From CAIOTO01 sp040389165 (GTDB taxonomy: Bacteria > Pseudomonadota > Alphaproteobacteria > Paracaedibacterales > CAIOTO01): 64,000 nucleotides of DNA. This document shows positions 1-8,886 of this stretch, in pieces. Both the position numbers and the translations under genes were made by a program. Position 1 is the stretch's first letter, and every line of letters starts with the position of its first letter. The notes beneath the pieces are model-generated. The model was not told the DNA's origin. It searched no databases and was given only the letters and a program-made list of their open reading frames with translations. The stretch covers positions 1-64,000 of the forward strand of contig JAZKAK010000003.1 of NCBI GenBank assembly GCA_040389165.1, written 5' to 3'.

Positions 1-45
1 AAAAGCGTATGTGGGTATGGATATTAAGTTAATTTATTCCGTAAA

Positions 46-711
46 ATGGTATTAACTTCTTTAATTCAAAAAGATTTAAAAGAAATCACAAACCTAAAGC
101 GGACAGATTCTTTATTTGAATTACTCGAAATCCTAGCGGCGTGGTCTTCACGGTTTATAGACTTCAGTGCAATTGGTTCGGGGCTTTCTATAACACAGCC
201 AACCTTGCACGTTTATATAAATGCGCTTGAGATGCTTTATTTAGTAGAGCGAATCCCTGCTTGGGCAAAAACGGTTTATGATCGTGTTGGCAAAAAAGAT
301 AAATTATTTATGACCGATACTGGAATGATGGGGCATCTTTTAAAATGGACACACGAAAAAGTGATGCTCGATGGTACGAAAAGCGGCATTTTACTTGAAA
401 CGTTTGTCTTCACTCAGATAATGGCGTTGATTGACGCTTCGATCGAAACATATAAGCTTTATCATTATCGCGATAAAGATAAACGTGAAATTGATTTTAT
501 TATTGAAAATGAGGATGGTGACATTGCCGCAATCGAGGTCAAAGCAGGAACGTCTATCTCAAAGCAAAGCTTTCAACACTTACATTGGTTTAAAAACAAC
601 CTTGCACAGGGAAGACCTTTTATCGGAATTATTTTATATACCGGAACAGAGCCACTGTCTTTTGGGGATAATTTATGGGCTCTCCCTATCAATTCTTTGT
701 GGAGGATGTAG
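46..711 (+). pseudogene. C-terminal remnant of a DUF4143-type AAA+ ATPase
   Basis: The frame encodes 221 residues that match only the C-terminal half of the ATPase/DUF4143 family: a winged-helix stretch (ITQPTLHVYI, about 49-58), the FMTDTGMM motif (88-95) and the nuclease-like tail with KREIDFIIE (146-154) and AIEVKAG (162-168). The Walker A/B half seen in the complete homologue at 36602-37786 is missing. A TAA at 25-27 closes this frame just upstream, so the AAA part, if still present outside the window, is not fused to it. I infer a decayed or frameshifted gene rather than a working short protein. The family role is poorly defined and often annotated as plasmid- or toxin-associated. Confidence 0.7.
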
Positions 712-783
712 GCAGCTAAACCCTCCGATCGTGTAGACAGCTAAACCCTCCGATCGCGTAGACAGCTAAACCCTCCGATTGTA
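712..783. repeat. Three tandem 25-bp units
   Basis: Units starting GACAGCTAAACCCTCCGATC lie at 712-735, 736-760 and 761-783 with one or two differences each, directly after the stop of the ATPase remnant. A related string, CAGCTAGACCCTCG, occurs near 16182. The rest of the gap to 920 holds nothing recognised. Confidence 0.8.
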
Positions 784-920
784 TGGATGCACTGGTGTGG
801 GCGGTCTAATCGTCTTTTCATTTTATCCCTGCAAATCTCACATTTAATGTTAGAATTACAAGGATAACTGTTAGATTACGAAATCCACTGGTACACAACA
901 AACGAAACGAATCACACCTT

Positions 921-1628
921 ATGAATACACTTCGACATAAACTCGCCGTCGCCTATCGCTTATGCGCCCTAAAAGGATGGGACAATTGGACATACACACA
1001 TATCTCTGCGCGATTACCCGATCAACAGGCATTCCTCATTAATCAATTCAATACGCTGTACAAAGATGTAACGCCTCAATCGTTAGCATGTGTTGATATG
1101 ACGCTATCGCCTGAAATCTATTTTGACACGCTCAACCCAACAGGTGTTTACATACATAGCGCCATCTACAAAGCCAGACCAGATATTAACGCCATTTTTC
1201 ATCTCCACACGCCCCATGGCGTCGCTGTATCCACCATGGAATGCGGCTTACTACCCATCAGCCAGTTTGCGTTGCATTTCTATAACCGCATATCCACACA
1301 CGCGTATGATTCCCTAGTTCTCGATGAAAAGATGCAAACCGAACAACTCGCACGTGACCTTGGCGTCAACAACACAATGCTGCTACAGAATCATGGCACG
1401 ATCACAACAGGGACAACGATCGAAGAAGCGTTTTTCTTTACGCATCATCTCGAAGAAGCTTGCCGCGTGCAATGCCTCACTCTTAGTTGCAATACGCCTT
1501 ATATTCAGCCCTGCGCCGCGTTATGCCAAAAAGCATGCGATGATTTGCTGGGATTCGAAAAAAACCGCGGTGAGCGCGATTGGATGGCAGCACAAACATT
1601 AATATTATCTGATTCATTCAACGACTAA
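921..1628 (+). CDS. Class II aldolase/adducin-family protein
   Basis: The 235-residue protein has the class II aldolase fold. The zinc-site pattern is visible as FHLHTPHG (H94, H96) with a later histidine in QNHGT (H158), and the N-terminal KGWDNWTYTHIS (18-29) matches the usual GW..GN..G.IS region, though the family glycines are partly replaced. Members split or epimerise sugar phosphates such as fuculose-1-phosphate or ribulose-5-phosphate, or act in methylthioribulose dehydration. Substrate cannot be read from sequence. It stands alone, with no neighbouring sugar genes. The length is normal for the family (about 210-260). It is probably cytosolic, since no signal peptide is seen. Confidence 0.85.
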   Translation: MNTLRHKLAVAYRLCALKGWDNWTYTHISARLPDQQAFLINQFNTLYKDVTPQSLACVDMTLSPEIYFDTLNPTGVYIHSAIYKARPDINAIFHLHTPHGVAVSTMECGLLPISQFALHFYNRISTHAYDSLVLDEKMQTEQLARDLGVNNTMLLQNHGTITTGTTIEEAFFFTHHLEEACRVQCLTLSCNTPYIQPCAALCQKACDDLLGFEKNRGERDWMAAQTLILSDSFND

Positions 1629-1806
1629 ACAGAAATTAGAAAATTATTAAGCATATAACATAGAAACAAAACTCTGTTATATAAAATTCATCTAAATATT
1701 ATGTTGAAATACAGCAAGCTCAATGGTTATAGTGAAACAGCTGTTCGTAAAAATTTGTTTCGCAAAATTGATAAAATCATCATTTAAAAATTATTATTCC
1801 CTCGAA

Positions 1807-2985
1807 ATGCATAAAAAATATGTCAAAAGAGGCCTTTGGAAAAATGCATACACATTAATATTCGTTTCCTGTCTCGCATTCATTGAAAACGATGCAAACG
1901 CAATCGATCACGCTGAATATCACTCGTACACATTAGCGTCGCTTAACTTAAAAACATACAGCGAATTCGAACACGCTTCTAAAAAAGAAAAAGCACACGA
2001 GATCAATAAGATCAATACAATCATGCGCGCTTCACATTCCATATTAGAAAGCCATTCAATAGCGTTTAATCAAGCAAAACAAGCAGAAGAAGATGGAAAA
2101 CGCACGTTATCTCAGTACATTGAAAATAAAGAACGCACCTTAAAAATCTTAGAAACTCAACATTCTTGTGACTTAGTATCGATCGATAATTATACAGAAC
2201 TATTATGGGCACTCGAACATACCGAATGTGGGTTATTTATTATCTCAGAAGAAGAAAACTTTATGTGTAATTATGGTTTATACATCCCTATCAGCGATAG
2301 ACCATTAAGTATTCAACATATTAAGAGCGGATATTTGTCATGGATTGCAGATTACCGAGTAATTGAACTTAATGCAGCCGAAACAACACTGTTATGGCAA
2401 AAAAGCATGATTGATTACTACAAATTCCCCAGCTATACAGCATTTTACGCCTCCAAAGTCTCACGTAAACCTATTTTTCACACAAGCGCTGCACTATGCC
2501 CAGACGTATGTCAGCTGGCTATCAATCGCAAGAAACCTTATTATATACAACAGCTAGGTTTCTATTGCACAGCAGCAGCAGAAAAGCGAACAACACAACG
2601 GAAAATCAATCAATTTTTAGAAGCAAAAGAACAAAGAATAGCCGCTACTGCAGCGACAGCACGCAGAGACGCAATCGATCTCTTGCGTACACAAACGGGG
2701 TACGATTTATACCAACTTGAAGAAATACACACCTATTTCAGCGCGCATCTAAATCTACTTAACGAAGTCACTCCAGTTCACGTTTCATCAATCGATGCGC
2801 ATCAACATGTCTTACCAAAAATAACAGCGGATACATTTATATTCATACAGAATGAAATAACAGAATCCGAATGGACCGTTATTCAATCAAAACGAAAGCC
2901 TCAGGAGGGAACAAAAGAATGCAACACAAAGAAAAAGAAAAAATCAAAAAAAAAGGAAATGAAGTTCTGCAACAAAATAGGCTAA
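1807..2985 (+). CDS. Secreted protein of unknown function with lysine-rich tail
   Basis: The frame is open from 1723, but the ATG at 1807 is preferred because it puts a Sec signal peptide at the N-terminus (MHKKYVKRGLWKN, then a hydrophobic TLIFVSCLAFI, with likely cleavage after NDANA). The mature part (about 360 residues) has helical, charge-rich segments around residues 35-110 and 250-300 and ends in a strongly basic run of lysines (TKKKKKSKKKEMK). No family is recognised. The last codons and the stop lie inside a 25-bp tandem repeat (2974-3023), so the C-terminal residues NKIG may have been acquired from repeat DNA. Confidence 0.65.
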   Translation: MHKKYVKRGLWKNAYTLIFVSCLAFIENDANAIDHAEYHSYTLASLNLKTYSEFEHASKKEKAHEINKINTIMRASHSILESHSIAFNQAKQAEEDGKRTLSQYIENKERTLKILETQHSCDLVSIDNYTELLWALEHTECGLFIISEEENFMCNYGLYIPISDRPLSIQHIKSGYLSWIADYRVIELNAAETTLLWQKSMIDYYKFPSYTAFYASKVSRKPIFHTSAALCPDVCQLAINRKKPYYIQQLGFYCTAAAEKRTTQRKINQFLEAKEQRIAATAATARRDAIDLLRTQTGYDLYQLEEIHTYFSAHLNLLNEVTPVHVSSIDAHQHVLPKITADTFIFIQNEITESEWTVIQSKRKPQEGTKECNTKKKKKSKKKEMKFCNKIG

Positions 2986-3023
2986 ATTTGCCATCCTCAA
3001 AATAGGCTAAACTTGCCATCCTC
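2974..3023. repeat. Two tandem 25-bp units overlapping a gene end
   Basis: AAAATAGGCTAAATTTGCCA and its continuation repeat at 2974-2998 and 2999-3023 with one substitution. The first unit contains the stop codon of the upstream gene (GGC TAA). Beyond it (3024-3100) are fragments of the interspersed palindromes seen elsewhere: ATCCTCGGACTTAATCCGAAGAT, and GATCACC..CGCAAACTCGTAATGATGG-type sequence. Confidence 0.75.
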
Positions 3024-3130
3024 GGACTTAATCCGAAGATAGCAAGAACGCTAGATCACCACGCTTACTTTGCAAACTCGTAATGATGGTGTCAGGTTCA
3101 TTTGATTAATAGGAAATGGTATAAGCGCCT

Positions 3131-3739
3131 CTAGCGTTTTCCATGTGGCTGCTGAATCAAAGAAGACTTAACCTTGCCAGCCCTATAAGGATTTGCTTTA
3201 CTGAGTGGTGATTCCTTCGCTTTTATTCGTTTGCACTTTTGACTTGCAAACAGCATTTCTTTTTCTTTTTTTGCTTCAATACTTCTTTCATAAGGATTTG
3301 GCTTAACAATGCCTCGCATGCTCCCTTGCTGTTTAAGCTCTACTTTCGATGCAGAAATGTCCCGAACCTTAGGCATCCTTTTTACAGACTGAACAAGCGA
3401 AATATCTGAAAAGGCTTTATTTACAGATTGATCCCCTTCTTCCCTAAGGCCTGCAACTAACAAGCCGACACTCAAGAATTCATCAGCACGCCTCAAATCT
3501 GCCATTAAATCGAAACTCGACAAAAACTGTGCAGCACTTCCAATCACACCGTCTTTATAAAGCGACGTTACGATCTGTCCCCAAAAAGTAACGGAAGCAA
3601 TCTCTGGCTCAATAGAGCTCGCAAAACGATATGCATAATTCTGATGGTACCCGCCATCAAAAGATCGATCCGCAAAATCCATCGTGTGAGCATTCATACT
3701 CATTAAGAAAATAGCCGCATAATAACGTGTGTTACGCAT
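3131..3739 (-). CDS. Secreted protein of unknown function
   Basis: The frame extends to 3823, but the internal ATG at 3739 (residue 29 of the longer frame) is chosen. It is preceded by AAGGG about 9 nt upstream and starts a Sec-type leader, MRNTRYYAAIFLMSMNAHTMDF. That gives about 202 residues. The mature protein is helical, with VGLLVAGLREEGDQS in the middle and a basic C-terminal third (KPNPYERSIEAKKEKEM). No domain is recognised. The leader ends in HTMD, a motif resembling that of several other secreted proteins in this window. Unknown role; periplasmic or exported by inference. Confidence 0.6.
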   Translation of the reverse strand: MRNTRYYAAIFLMSMNAHTMDFADRSFDGGYHQNYAYRFASSIEPEIASVTFWGQIVTSLYKDGVIGSAAQFLSSFDLMADLRRADEFLSVGLLVAGLREEGDQSVNKAFSDISLVQSVKRMPKVRDISASKVELKQQGSMRGIVKPNPYERSIEAKKEKEMLFASQKCKRIKAKESPLSKANPYRAGKVKSSLIQQPHGKR

Positions 3740-3873
3740 AAAAAATAACCCTTCAATTTTTGTTAAATTATAGATATTATGTTTGAAATAACTGCTTATG
3801 GCTACAGAAAAAAAGAAGATCACTTTTAATTAAAGTTAATTTATACCCATTGCAGATCATTTTGAGCACTGAC

Positions 3874-3998
3874 TGTCATGGTTAACCAATATCACCCCGC
3901 CACTGTCCTCACGAGGAGCCGTTAGGCGACGCGGTGATCCATGAACTTATTGTTAAGCAGCCACTGGATAGCCGCGTCCTTTGGACTCGCCATGACGG
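3874..3998. repeat. Degenerate palindromic interspersed repeat (family D)
   Basis: A stretch bounded by GTCATGG and CCATGACGG holds CACGAGGAGCCGTTAGGCGA, CGGTGATCC, CCACTGGATAG and GACTCGCCATGACGG. Variants of this composite recur near 11309, 20433, 32877, 34941, 40731, 43693, 46868 and 55340. It is the only notable content of the gap 3824-4013. Confidence 0.65.
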
Positions 3999-4013
3999 GA
4001 GCAGCGCGTAAAA

Positions 4014-4931
4014 TCATCTGAAATGGATAGTGCATAAAGGCTGCAATGCATCCCACACGGCATCCACTGACAACGTCGCCAAATCATCTGCATAAACAGT
4101 TCGATGACGCACCTTATCCCACGGCCACGCGCCGCCTTTGCAGGGCGGATTCACCGCGCTAAACAACGTAATTGTTAGGCACCCAGACGCGGCAACAATC
4201 AGCTGCGGACCCGTATCATTGCCAACTGCGCCAATCGCATTTTGTGCGATCGTAATAAGCTGAAACAAAGTTGTTTTGCCAATCAAATTAATCGCACCGG
4301 CACCTGCACACGCCGCCTCAAGCTCTGCCAGGTCATCACTTCGTGACCCAATCAGAACGGGTGTAATTCCAACCCTTTGCAACCGCACACATAAGTCAGC
4401 ATAAGCAGCTTGCGGCCAACGCTTTCGCCCACCATGCGCATTGGATGCACCGGCAATAATCATCATATAAGGGCTTGGTAACACGTCAACAAACGGCTCA
4501 GCCATCGCTTTAATATCAACAAGCGGCAATGTTTGCCATTTTTGCGCCGCACACAGCGCCGTAAACCGTGCATGGGGATGCACATGCTTTTGCTTATAGG
4601 GATCAGCAATCCATTGCCCATAACTGCCAAGCAGCACACATTTATACAGACGCGTGCGATCAACATTTTGCAAATCAACAATGCGTGTGAAATGGCTTTT
4701 ACGTAAACGTAGCAACACGTTAACATTCGTTTTTAACGACGCACGATCATCGCATATAATCGCCTTGAAATACCCTGACCGCTGCGCAAATCCAACGAAC
4801 GGCGCTGTTGTTAACAACGTCAAATGATCGCCATAGCGCTGACGAAGCACATCAAACATCGGAATGGCTTGAACCATATCTCCCAACGCACCAAGCTTTA
4901 TAACAAGCGTCGAGCCATGATCAGACGTCAT
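4014..4931 (-). CDS. Glycosyltransferase family 9 (ADP-heptose:LPS heptosyltransferase-like)
   Basis: The 305-residue protein starts with the GT9 N-terminal signature VIKLGALGDMVQAIP (10-24) and carries the C-terminal nucleotide-sugar motif GAVGNDTGPQ (about 236-245), with GRKRWP before it. The family transfers heptose (or similar sugars) from ADP-sugar donors to the LPS inner core on the cytosolic face. It overlaps the upstream GT4 gene by 4 nt (ATGA), so the two are probably translated together. With lpxI and the O-antigen ligase elsewhere in the window it supports LPS synthesis, but the acceptor is not known. Confidence 0.85.
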   Translation of the reverse strand: MTSDHGSTLVIKLGALGDMVQAIPMFDVLRQRYGDHLTLLTTAPFVGFAQRSGYFKAIICDDRASLKTNVNVLLRLRKSHFTRIVDLQNVDRTRLYKCVLLGSYGQWIADPYKQKHVHPHARFTALCAAQKWQTLPLVDIKAMAEPFVDVLPSPYMMIIAGASNAHGGRKRWPQAAYADLCVRLQRVGITPVLIGSRSDDLAELEAACAGAGAINLIGKTTLFQLITIAQNAIGAVGNDTGPQLIVAASGCLTITLFSAVNPPCKGGAWPWDKVRHRTVYADDLATLSVDAVWDALQPLCTIHFR

Positions 4932-6091
4932 ACAGACACAGATCCATACAGCTCTTGCGTCAATCGCAACATCTCCCGCAGCGAATAATTCGTCTGAATA
5001 TGTGCACGCGCCAACACACCACGCTGCTCTAATTCCATTTGCTCGCCATTCAAGGCACGCTCAATCTCTGCCAGCAACGCATCATCATCGCCTGCGTTCA
5101 CGATTGATCCAAAACGCCCGACTCCCGTCAGCTCGACCGTTCCACCATGATTCGTACCAATAAAAGGCCTGCCCATCGCAAGCGCCTCGGCTGCGATACG
5201 ACCAAAGGCTTCTGGCTCAAGCGAGCATGAAAACACAATATTCGCCAACGCATATGCCGCAGGCAAATCGTTATACTCGGTGATAAATCGAACAGGCACA
5301 CCGCCCAACGTTAACGCATTGGCCAGCTGAACAAGCTCTTCGTAATAGTCAGCTCTCCCCTGTGCATCGCCAATGATTACAACACATATATTCTTTGAGC
5401 AGAGCCAATCAAGGCGATTTCGCAAAGCACCCAAAAACCACGCCTGCCCTTTCCAGCGCGTCAACCGTCCAGGCAGCAACAACACGGCGCCATCCGTTGG
5501 CACATCAAATGCACACCGCGCTGCCGCGATACGATCGACGGTCATCAACGCTGGGTCAAAATGGCTTGTATCAATCCCCTCTGGTATAAATGTCAATTTA
5601 GCAATCAAGGTAGGATGCGTCTGTTCAATGTGATTCAAAATAAAACGTGAAATCGCCACAACACGATCACCGCGCGCCATGATGCTATTATAGATACGCT
5701 TTAGCCCCACCACGCCATTGTATGTGCCATGATACGTTGTAATAAACGGAATCTTTGCACAACCACACGCAATGAACGCTGACCACGCCGGCGCCCGCGA
5801 TCGCGCATGCACCAATGATATGCCCTCGCGTTTGATAAGCCGATACAGACGAACCACGTTCGCAAGCAATATCAATGGATTTTTGGTCTTAAGTGGAAGC
5901 ACATGATGCGTAACACCAACCGGCAATTGCCCCGCATAACGCCCGCCGGCCGAGGCCACGTGGTGCTTACAGCCATCGCTTGCCAAGCCCGTTACCGTTT
6001 CAAACGTCACACGCTCAACACCGCCCGCATCAAAGGCAGGGAGGATTTGCAAAATAGACAGCGCTGATTTCGATATTGTTGTTTTCATCAT
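4928..6091 (-). CDS. Glycosyltransferase family 4 (GT-B fold)
   Basis: The 387-residue protein has the GT4 layout. An N-terminal acceptor domain begins QILPAFDAGGVERV (15-28), and a C-terminal donor domain shows LLPGRLTRWKGQ and the EPEAFGRIAAEALAMGRP motif (the E-x7-E region). Such enzymes use NDP-sugars to extend LPS core, O-antigen or other glycans at the inner membrane. It is the first gene of a two-gene unit with the GT9 gene. The start has two adjacent ATGs (6091 and 6088); either could be used. The specific sugar cannot be assigned. Confidence 0.85.
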   Translation of the reverse strand: MMKTTISKSALSILQILPAFDAGGVERVTFETVTGLASDGCKHHVASAGGRYAGQLPVGVTHHVLPLKTKNPLILLANVVRLYRLIKREGISLVHARSRAPAWSAFIACGCAKIPFITTYHGTYNGVVGLKRIYNSIMARGDRVVAISRFILNHIEQTHPTLIAKLTFIPEGIDTSHFDPALMTVDRIAAARCAFDVPTDGAVLLLPGRLTRWKGQAWFLGALRNRLDWLCSKNICVVIIGDAQGRADYYEELVQLANALTLGGVPVRFITEYNDLPAAYALANIVFSCSLEPEAFGRIAAEALAMGRPFIGTNHGGTVELTGVGRFGSIVNAGDDDALLAEIERALNGEQMELEQRGVLARAHIQTNYSLREMLRLTQELYGSVSV

Positions 6092-6172
6092 CTTATGTGT
6101 CGCACGGTGTATGTCATTAATTCAATTTTAGCATCTAATGCAGCGCTCACGTTTTCAACCTAACTTCTCTTC

Positions 6173-6239
6173 GTGTACTCACAAGGGCTGTGACCCGGTG
6201 ATCTAGATACCCGGATCAAGTCCGGGCAATACACATGAG
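6173..6239. repeat. Palindromic interspersed repeat (family E)
   Basis: GTGTACTCACAAGGGCTGTG, then ACCCGGTGATCTAGATACCCGGATCAAGTCCGGGCAATACACATGAG; the core pairs ACCCGGA with TCCGGGC. Relatives occur at 9433-9470, 11473-11510, 16140-16250 and 37874-37910. Outside it, the gap 6092-6396 holds only AT-rich sequence with no gene seen. Confidence 0.65.
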
Positions 6240-6396
6240 AAAAACGTAAACACCGTATCACTGCGCAGTTGACCAAAGAATATCGTATTAGACAAAATGA
6301 CGCAATGACTTGATTTTCCCTGCTACATTCTCGCTTTCTAAAACGAACGATATTCGTTAAGATTGCTCATTAGCTGTCAGGTCTGCAAAATTCACC

Positions 6397-7287
6397 ATGC
6401 ACTACATCCCTTATATCTGCTTCGCCCTATCATTGGCCCTCTGTTGGGCGTCAAAAAAAGCAGCGCTCATTGTTTTTGCGGGCTCTATCATAGCAGCCTG
6501 GCTCATTAACGATCTGCATCCAGGGGTATTTGTTATTCTGTCTGCCGCGTTAAGTTTTGCCCATGGCGGCGAAAACAAAACAGCAAAAATAACCGCGCAT
6601 CTTTGCTTTACCGTATTTTGCCTTTTACTATTTTTTCATGAGATCCCCTGGATATCGAATGTAAAGATTTTTGATGCCGTTCACGTTGGCACGCACTGCA
6701 CGCCCTTTACGATGGTTTTGAATATGGAAAATGGGCTTATTGCGGGCGTACTGCTCTGTGGATTCATTCCGCTTTTGCACCCAAAATTAGAATGGAGGCA
6801 CTTTTTTAGCTGCAGCCAGCTCATCCCCATTGCACGCACCTGCGCCGAATGGAAGCAAATTTTCGTGTCAACCAGCATCTATGGCAGCCTATGTATTCTC
6901 ACATTAATGGGCGCAGCGCTAGCCCTTGGTCACGTAACATTTAATCCCAAATTCCCAACCCAAACGGCCGTGTTCCTACTCAATAACCTCATGCTTGTTT
7001 GCATGGCCGAAGAAGCATTTTTCCGCGGCTATATCCAAAAAAATCTCTCTGACATATGCCAACAACGCAATCTTCCAAAAACACTTGCACTTGTAGCCGC
7101 ATCACTTTTATTTGGGCTTCGTCATTATCAAAGCGGCGTGCCCATAATGATTTTATCGACAATTGCCGGGCTGTTCTATGGTGCAGCGTATATGCGGGGC
7201 AATCGCATCGAATCTGCCATTCTTGTTCATTTCGGTTTGAATGCAGTGCACTTTTTCTTCTTTAGCTATCCAGCACTGATGCGTTAA
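6397..7287 (+). CDS. CPBP-family intramembrane metalloprotease (CAAX protease-like)
   Basis: The 296-residue polytopic protein has the three CPBP motifs: EEAFFR (205-210), LLFGLRH (237-243) and VHFGLNAVH (277-285). The glutamates and histidines are the expected metal-site and catalytic residues of this Rce1-like family. About eight hydrophobic segments are visible. In bacteria such proteins have been tied to membrane protein processing and bacteriocin immunity; the substrate here is unknown. It lies 97 bp upstream of the ATP synthase F0 genes in the same direction, but a separate promoter-like element precedes atpB. Confidence 0.85.
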   Translation: MHYIPYICFALSLALCWASKKAALIVFAGSIIAAWLINDLHPGVFVILSAALSFAHGGENKTAKITAHLCFTVFCLLLFFHEIPWISNVKIFDAVHVGTHCTPFTMVLNMENGLIAGVLLCGFIPLLHPKLEWRHFFSCSQLIPIARTCAEWKQIFVSTSIYGSLCILTLMGAALALGHVTFNPKFPTQTAVFLLNNLMLVCMAEEAFFRGYIQKNLSDICQQRNLPKTLALVAASLLFGLRHYQSGVPIMILSTIAGLFYGAAYMRGNRIESAILVHFGLNAVHFFFFSYPALMR

Positions 7288-7341
7288 CCTGCGCAACGGT
7301 AAAGCTATGTTTTATTTCACACTGGTTCTTTTGTGAATCCC

Positions 7342-7350
7342 TGGTATAAT
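7342..7350 (+). promoter_or_regulatory. Extended -10 promoter element for the F0 operon
   Basis: TGGTATAAT (7342-7350) is a perfect extended -10 (TGnTATAAT) 35 bp before the atpB start. No good -35 is visible at 16-18 bp spacing, which extended -10 promoters can tolerate. Inferred by eye only. Confidence 0.5.
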
Positions 7351-7384
7351 GTCTTAAAACTCAGCGTGCATATCAAGCGATCGA

Positions 7385-8125
7385 ATGACTGATAGTCCTT
7401 TAAAACAATTCAATATTGTAAAACTGATCCCAATCAACATAAGTGGTTTTGATATTTCATTTACCAATTCATCGCTTTGGATGGTAATTGTGGCTGCCAC
7501 CTTATGCATACTTGGGCATGTCGTTACGCGTAAATCGACCCTTATTCCAACTCGTCTGCAATACGCATATGAATATGTCTATAACTTTATAGCAGAGGTT
7601 CTTAAATCAAGCCTTGGCCGCGAGGGACGCACGTATTTCCCCTATGTGTTTCCTCTGTTTTTGTTTGTTCTTGCATCAAATCTTATGGGACTACTGCCCT
7701 ATAGCTTTACCATTACCAGCCACATCATCGTTACATTTGCCCTTGCGATGATCGTTTTCATTGGCGCAACTGCCGTTGGTATTGTAAAACATGGCACAGG
7801 ATTTTTCCGAACATTCTATCCAAAAGGAACCCCCTTATTCGTTGCGCCGATTCTCATTCCCATCGAGATCATTTCATTTTTTGCGCGCCCGATTAGCTTA
7901 GCCGTCCGTTTATTTGCCAATATGGTTGCAGGGCATGTGATGATTAAAATCTTCGCGGGCTTCGTTGGGATGTTGCTTAAAAGCCCAATCGCTGCTTTAA
8001 GTATTCTACCACTTATCATGAATACAGCGCTTACAGGGTTTGAAGTCATGATTGCACTCTTGCAAGCATACGTTTTTACGATATTAACGTGCATTTATGT
8101 AAATGATGCGCTAAGTTCACATTAA
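7385..8125 (+). CDS. atpB: F0F1 ATP synthase subunit a
   Basis: The 246-residue membrane protein carries the half-channel signature LAVRLFANMVAGH, with the essential arginine at R175, plus the conserved SNLMGLLPY (98-106) and PIEIISFFARPISL (159-172). With the c-ring it conducts protons across the inner membrane. The length is typical for alphaproteobacteria. It heads the order a-c-b'-b, with no atpI gene between it and the CPBP protease. F1 genes are not in this window, as usual in this class, where F0 and F1 operons are separate. Confidence 0.97.
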   Translation: MTDSPLKQFNIVKLIPINISGFDISFTNSSLWMVIVAATLCILGHVVTRKSTLIPTRLQYAYEYVYNFIAEVLKSSLGREGRTYFPYVFPLFLFVLASNLMGLLPYSFTITSHIIVTFALAMIVFIGATAVGIVKHGTGFFRTFYPKGTPLFVAPILIPIEIISFFARPISLAVRLFANMVAGHVMIKIFAGFVGMLLKSPIAALSILPLIMNTALTGFEVMIALLQAYVFTILTCIYVNDALSSH

Positions 8126-8152
8126 TAGATTAAATTAAGGAGTCTCAAAAAT

Positions 8153-8377
8153 ATGGAAATTGCTGGAATTACAAAAATCGCAGCGGCAATTGCAATTCTA
8201 CCACTGTTTGGTGTGGGAATCGCACTTGGTAATTTATTTTCAACATTGATATCGTCTATTGCACGAAATCCATCCGTTAAAGATGAATTGTTTAGCAAAG
8301 GTATCCTTGCATTTGCGTTAACAGAATCAATCGCTCTGTTCGCCTTGATCGTATCACTGCTCATCTTGTTTGGTTAG
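8153..8377 (+). CDS. atpE: F0F1 ATP synthase subunit c
   Basis: The 74-residue hairpin protein has two transmembrane helices joined by the polar RNP loop (38-40). The proton-carrying acidic residue is E58 (ALTESIALFAL). The glycine-rich face usual in helix 1 is reduced to VGIALG. A clear ribosome-binding site, AAGGAG, lies about 11 nt upstream. Subunit c forms the rotating ring in the inner membrane. Spacing to atpB is 27 bp. Confidence 0.97.
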   Translation: MEIAGITKIAAAIAILPLFGVGIALGNLFSTLISSIARNPSVKDELFSKGILAFALTESIALFALIVSLLILFG

Positions 8378-8412
8378 AAACACATTCAACACGCATAATA
8401 ATGAGATAACCC

Positions 8413-8886
8413 ATGCCGCAATTTGATACATCGACCTTTATTTCACAAGTATTTTGGTTGGCAATTTGCTTAGGCATGGTCATTTTTTGTTATGTACGGA
8501 TTTTTATTCCCAGATTCAATAAAACGATCGAAAAACGGCTGTCAAAGATTCATTACGACATCAATCAAGCCAAACATATGCAAGAACAAGCTAAACTTTT
8601 GTTCGAAGAAAATCAAAAAAAGCTAAATGATGCACAACACCGCGCTGAAGAACAAATCAAAGCAGCACTTGCTGATCTCGAGCTTAAGAAAAAAAATCAA
8701 CTCGCACATATTGACGATGAACTTGCAAGCAGCCTAAAAGCCATGAGCAAATCACTTGAACGCCAACAAAAGGCATTACAAGAAACAATGGCACCACATG
8801 TAGATGAATGTCTTGATAAGATACTCCTCCATCTCATTGGCGAACAGGCTCAGCCAGAAAAGAAAAAACACCATGCCGTCCATTGA
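8413..8886 (+). CDS. atpF': F0F1 ATP synthase subunit b' (first b-type subunit)
   Basis: The 157-residue protein has one N-terminal transmembrane helix (about 11-31, VFWLAICLGMVIFCYVRIFI) followed by a long charged coiled coil rich in K, E and Q. Its place between atpE and the second b gene matches the duplicated b'/b arrangement of alphaproteobacteria and cyanobacteria. It forms half of the peripheral stalk. Its last 14 nt overlap the start of atpF. Confidence 0.92.
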   Translation: MPQFDTSTFISQVFWLAICLGMVIFCYVRIFIPRFNKTIEKRLSKIHYDINQAKHMQEQAKLLFEENQKKLNDAQHRAEEQIKAALADLELKKKNQLAHIDDELASSLKAMSKSLERQQKALQETMAPHVDECLDKILLHLIGEQAQPEKKKHHAVH

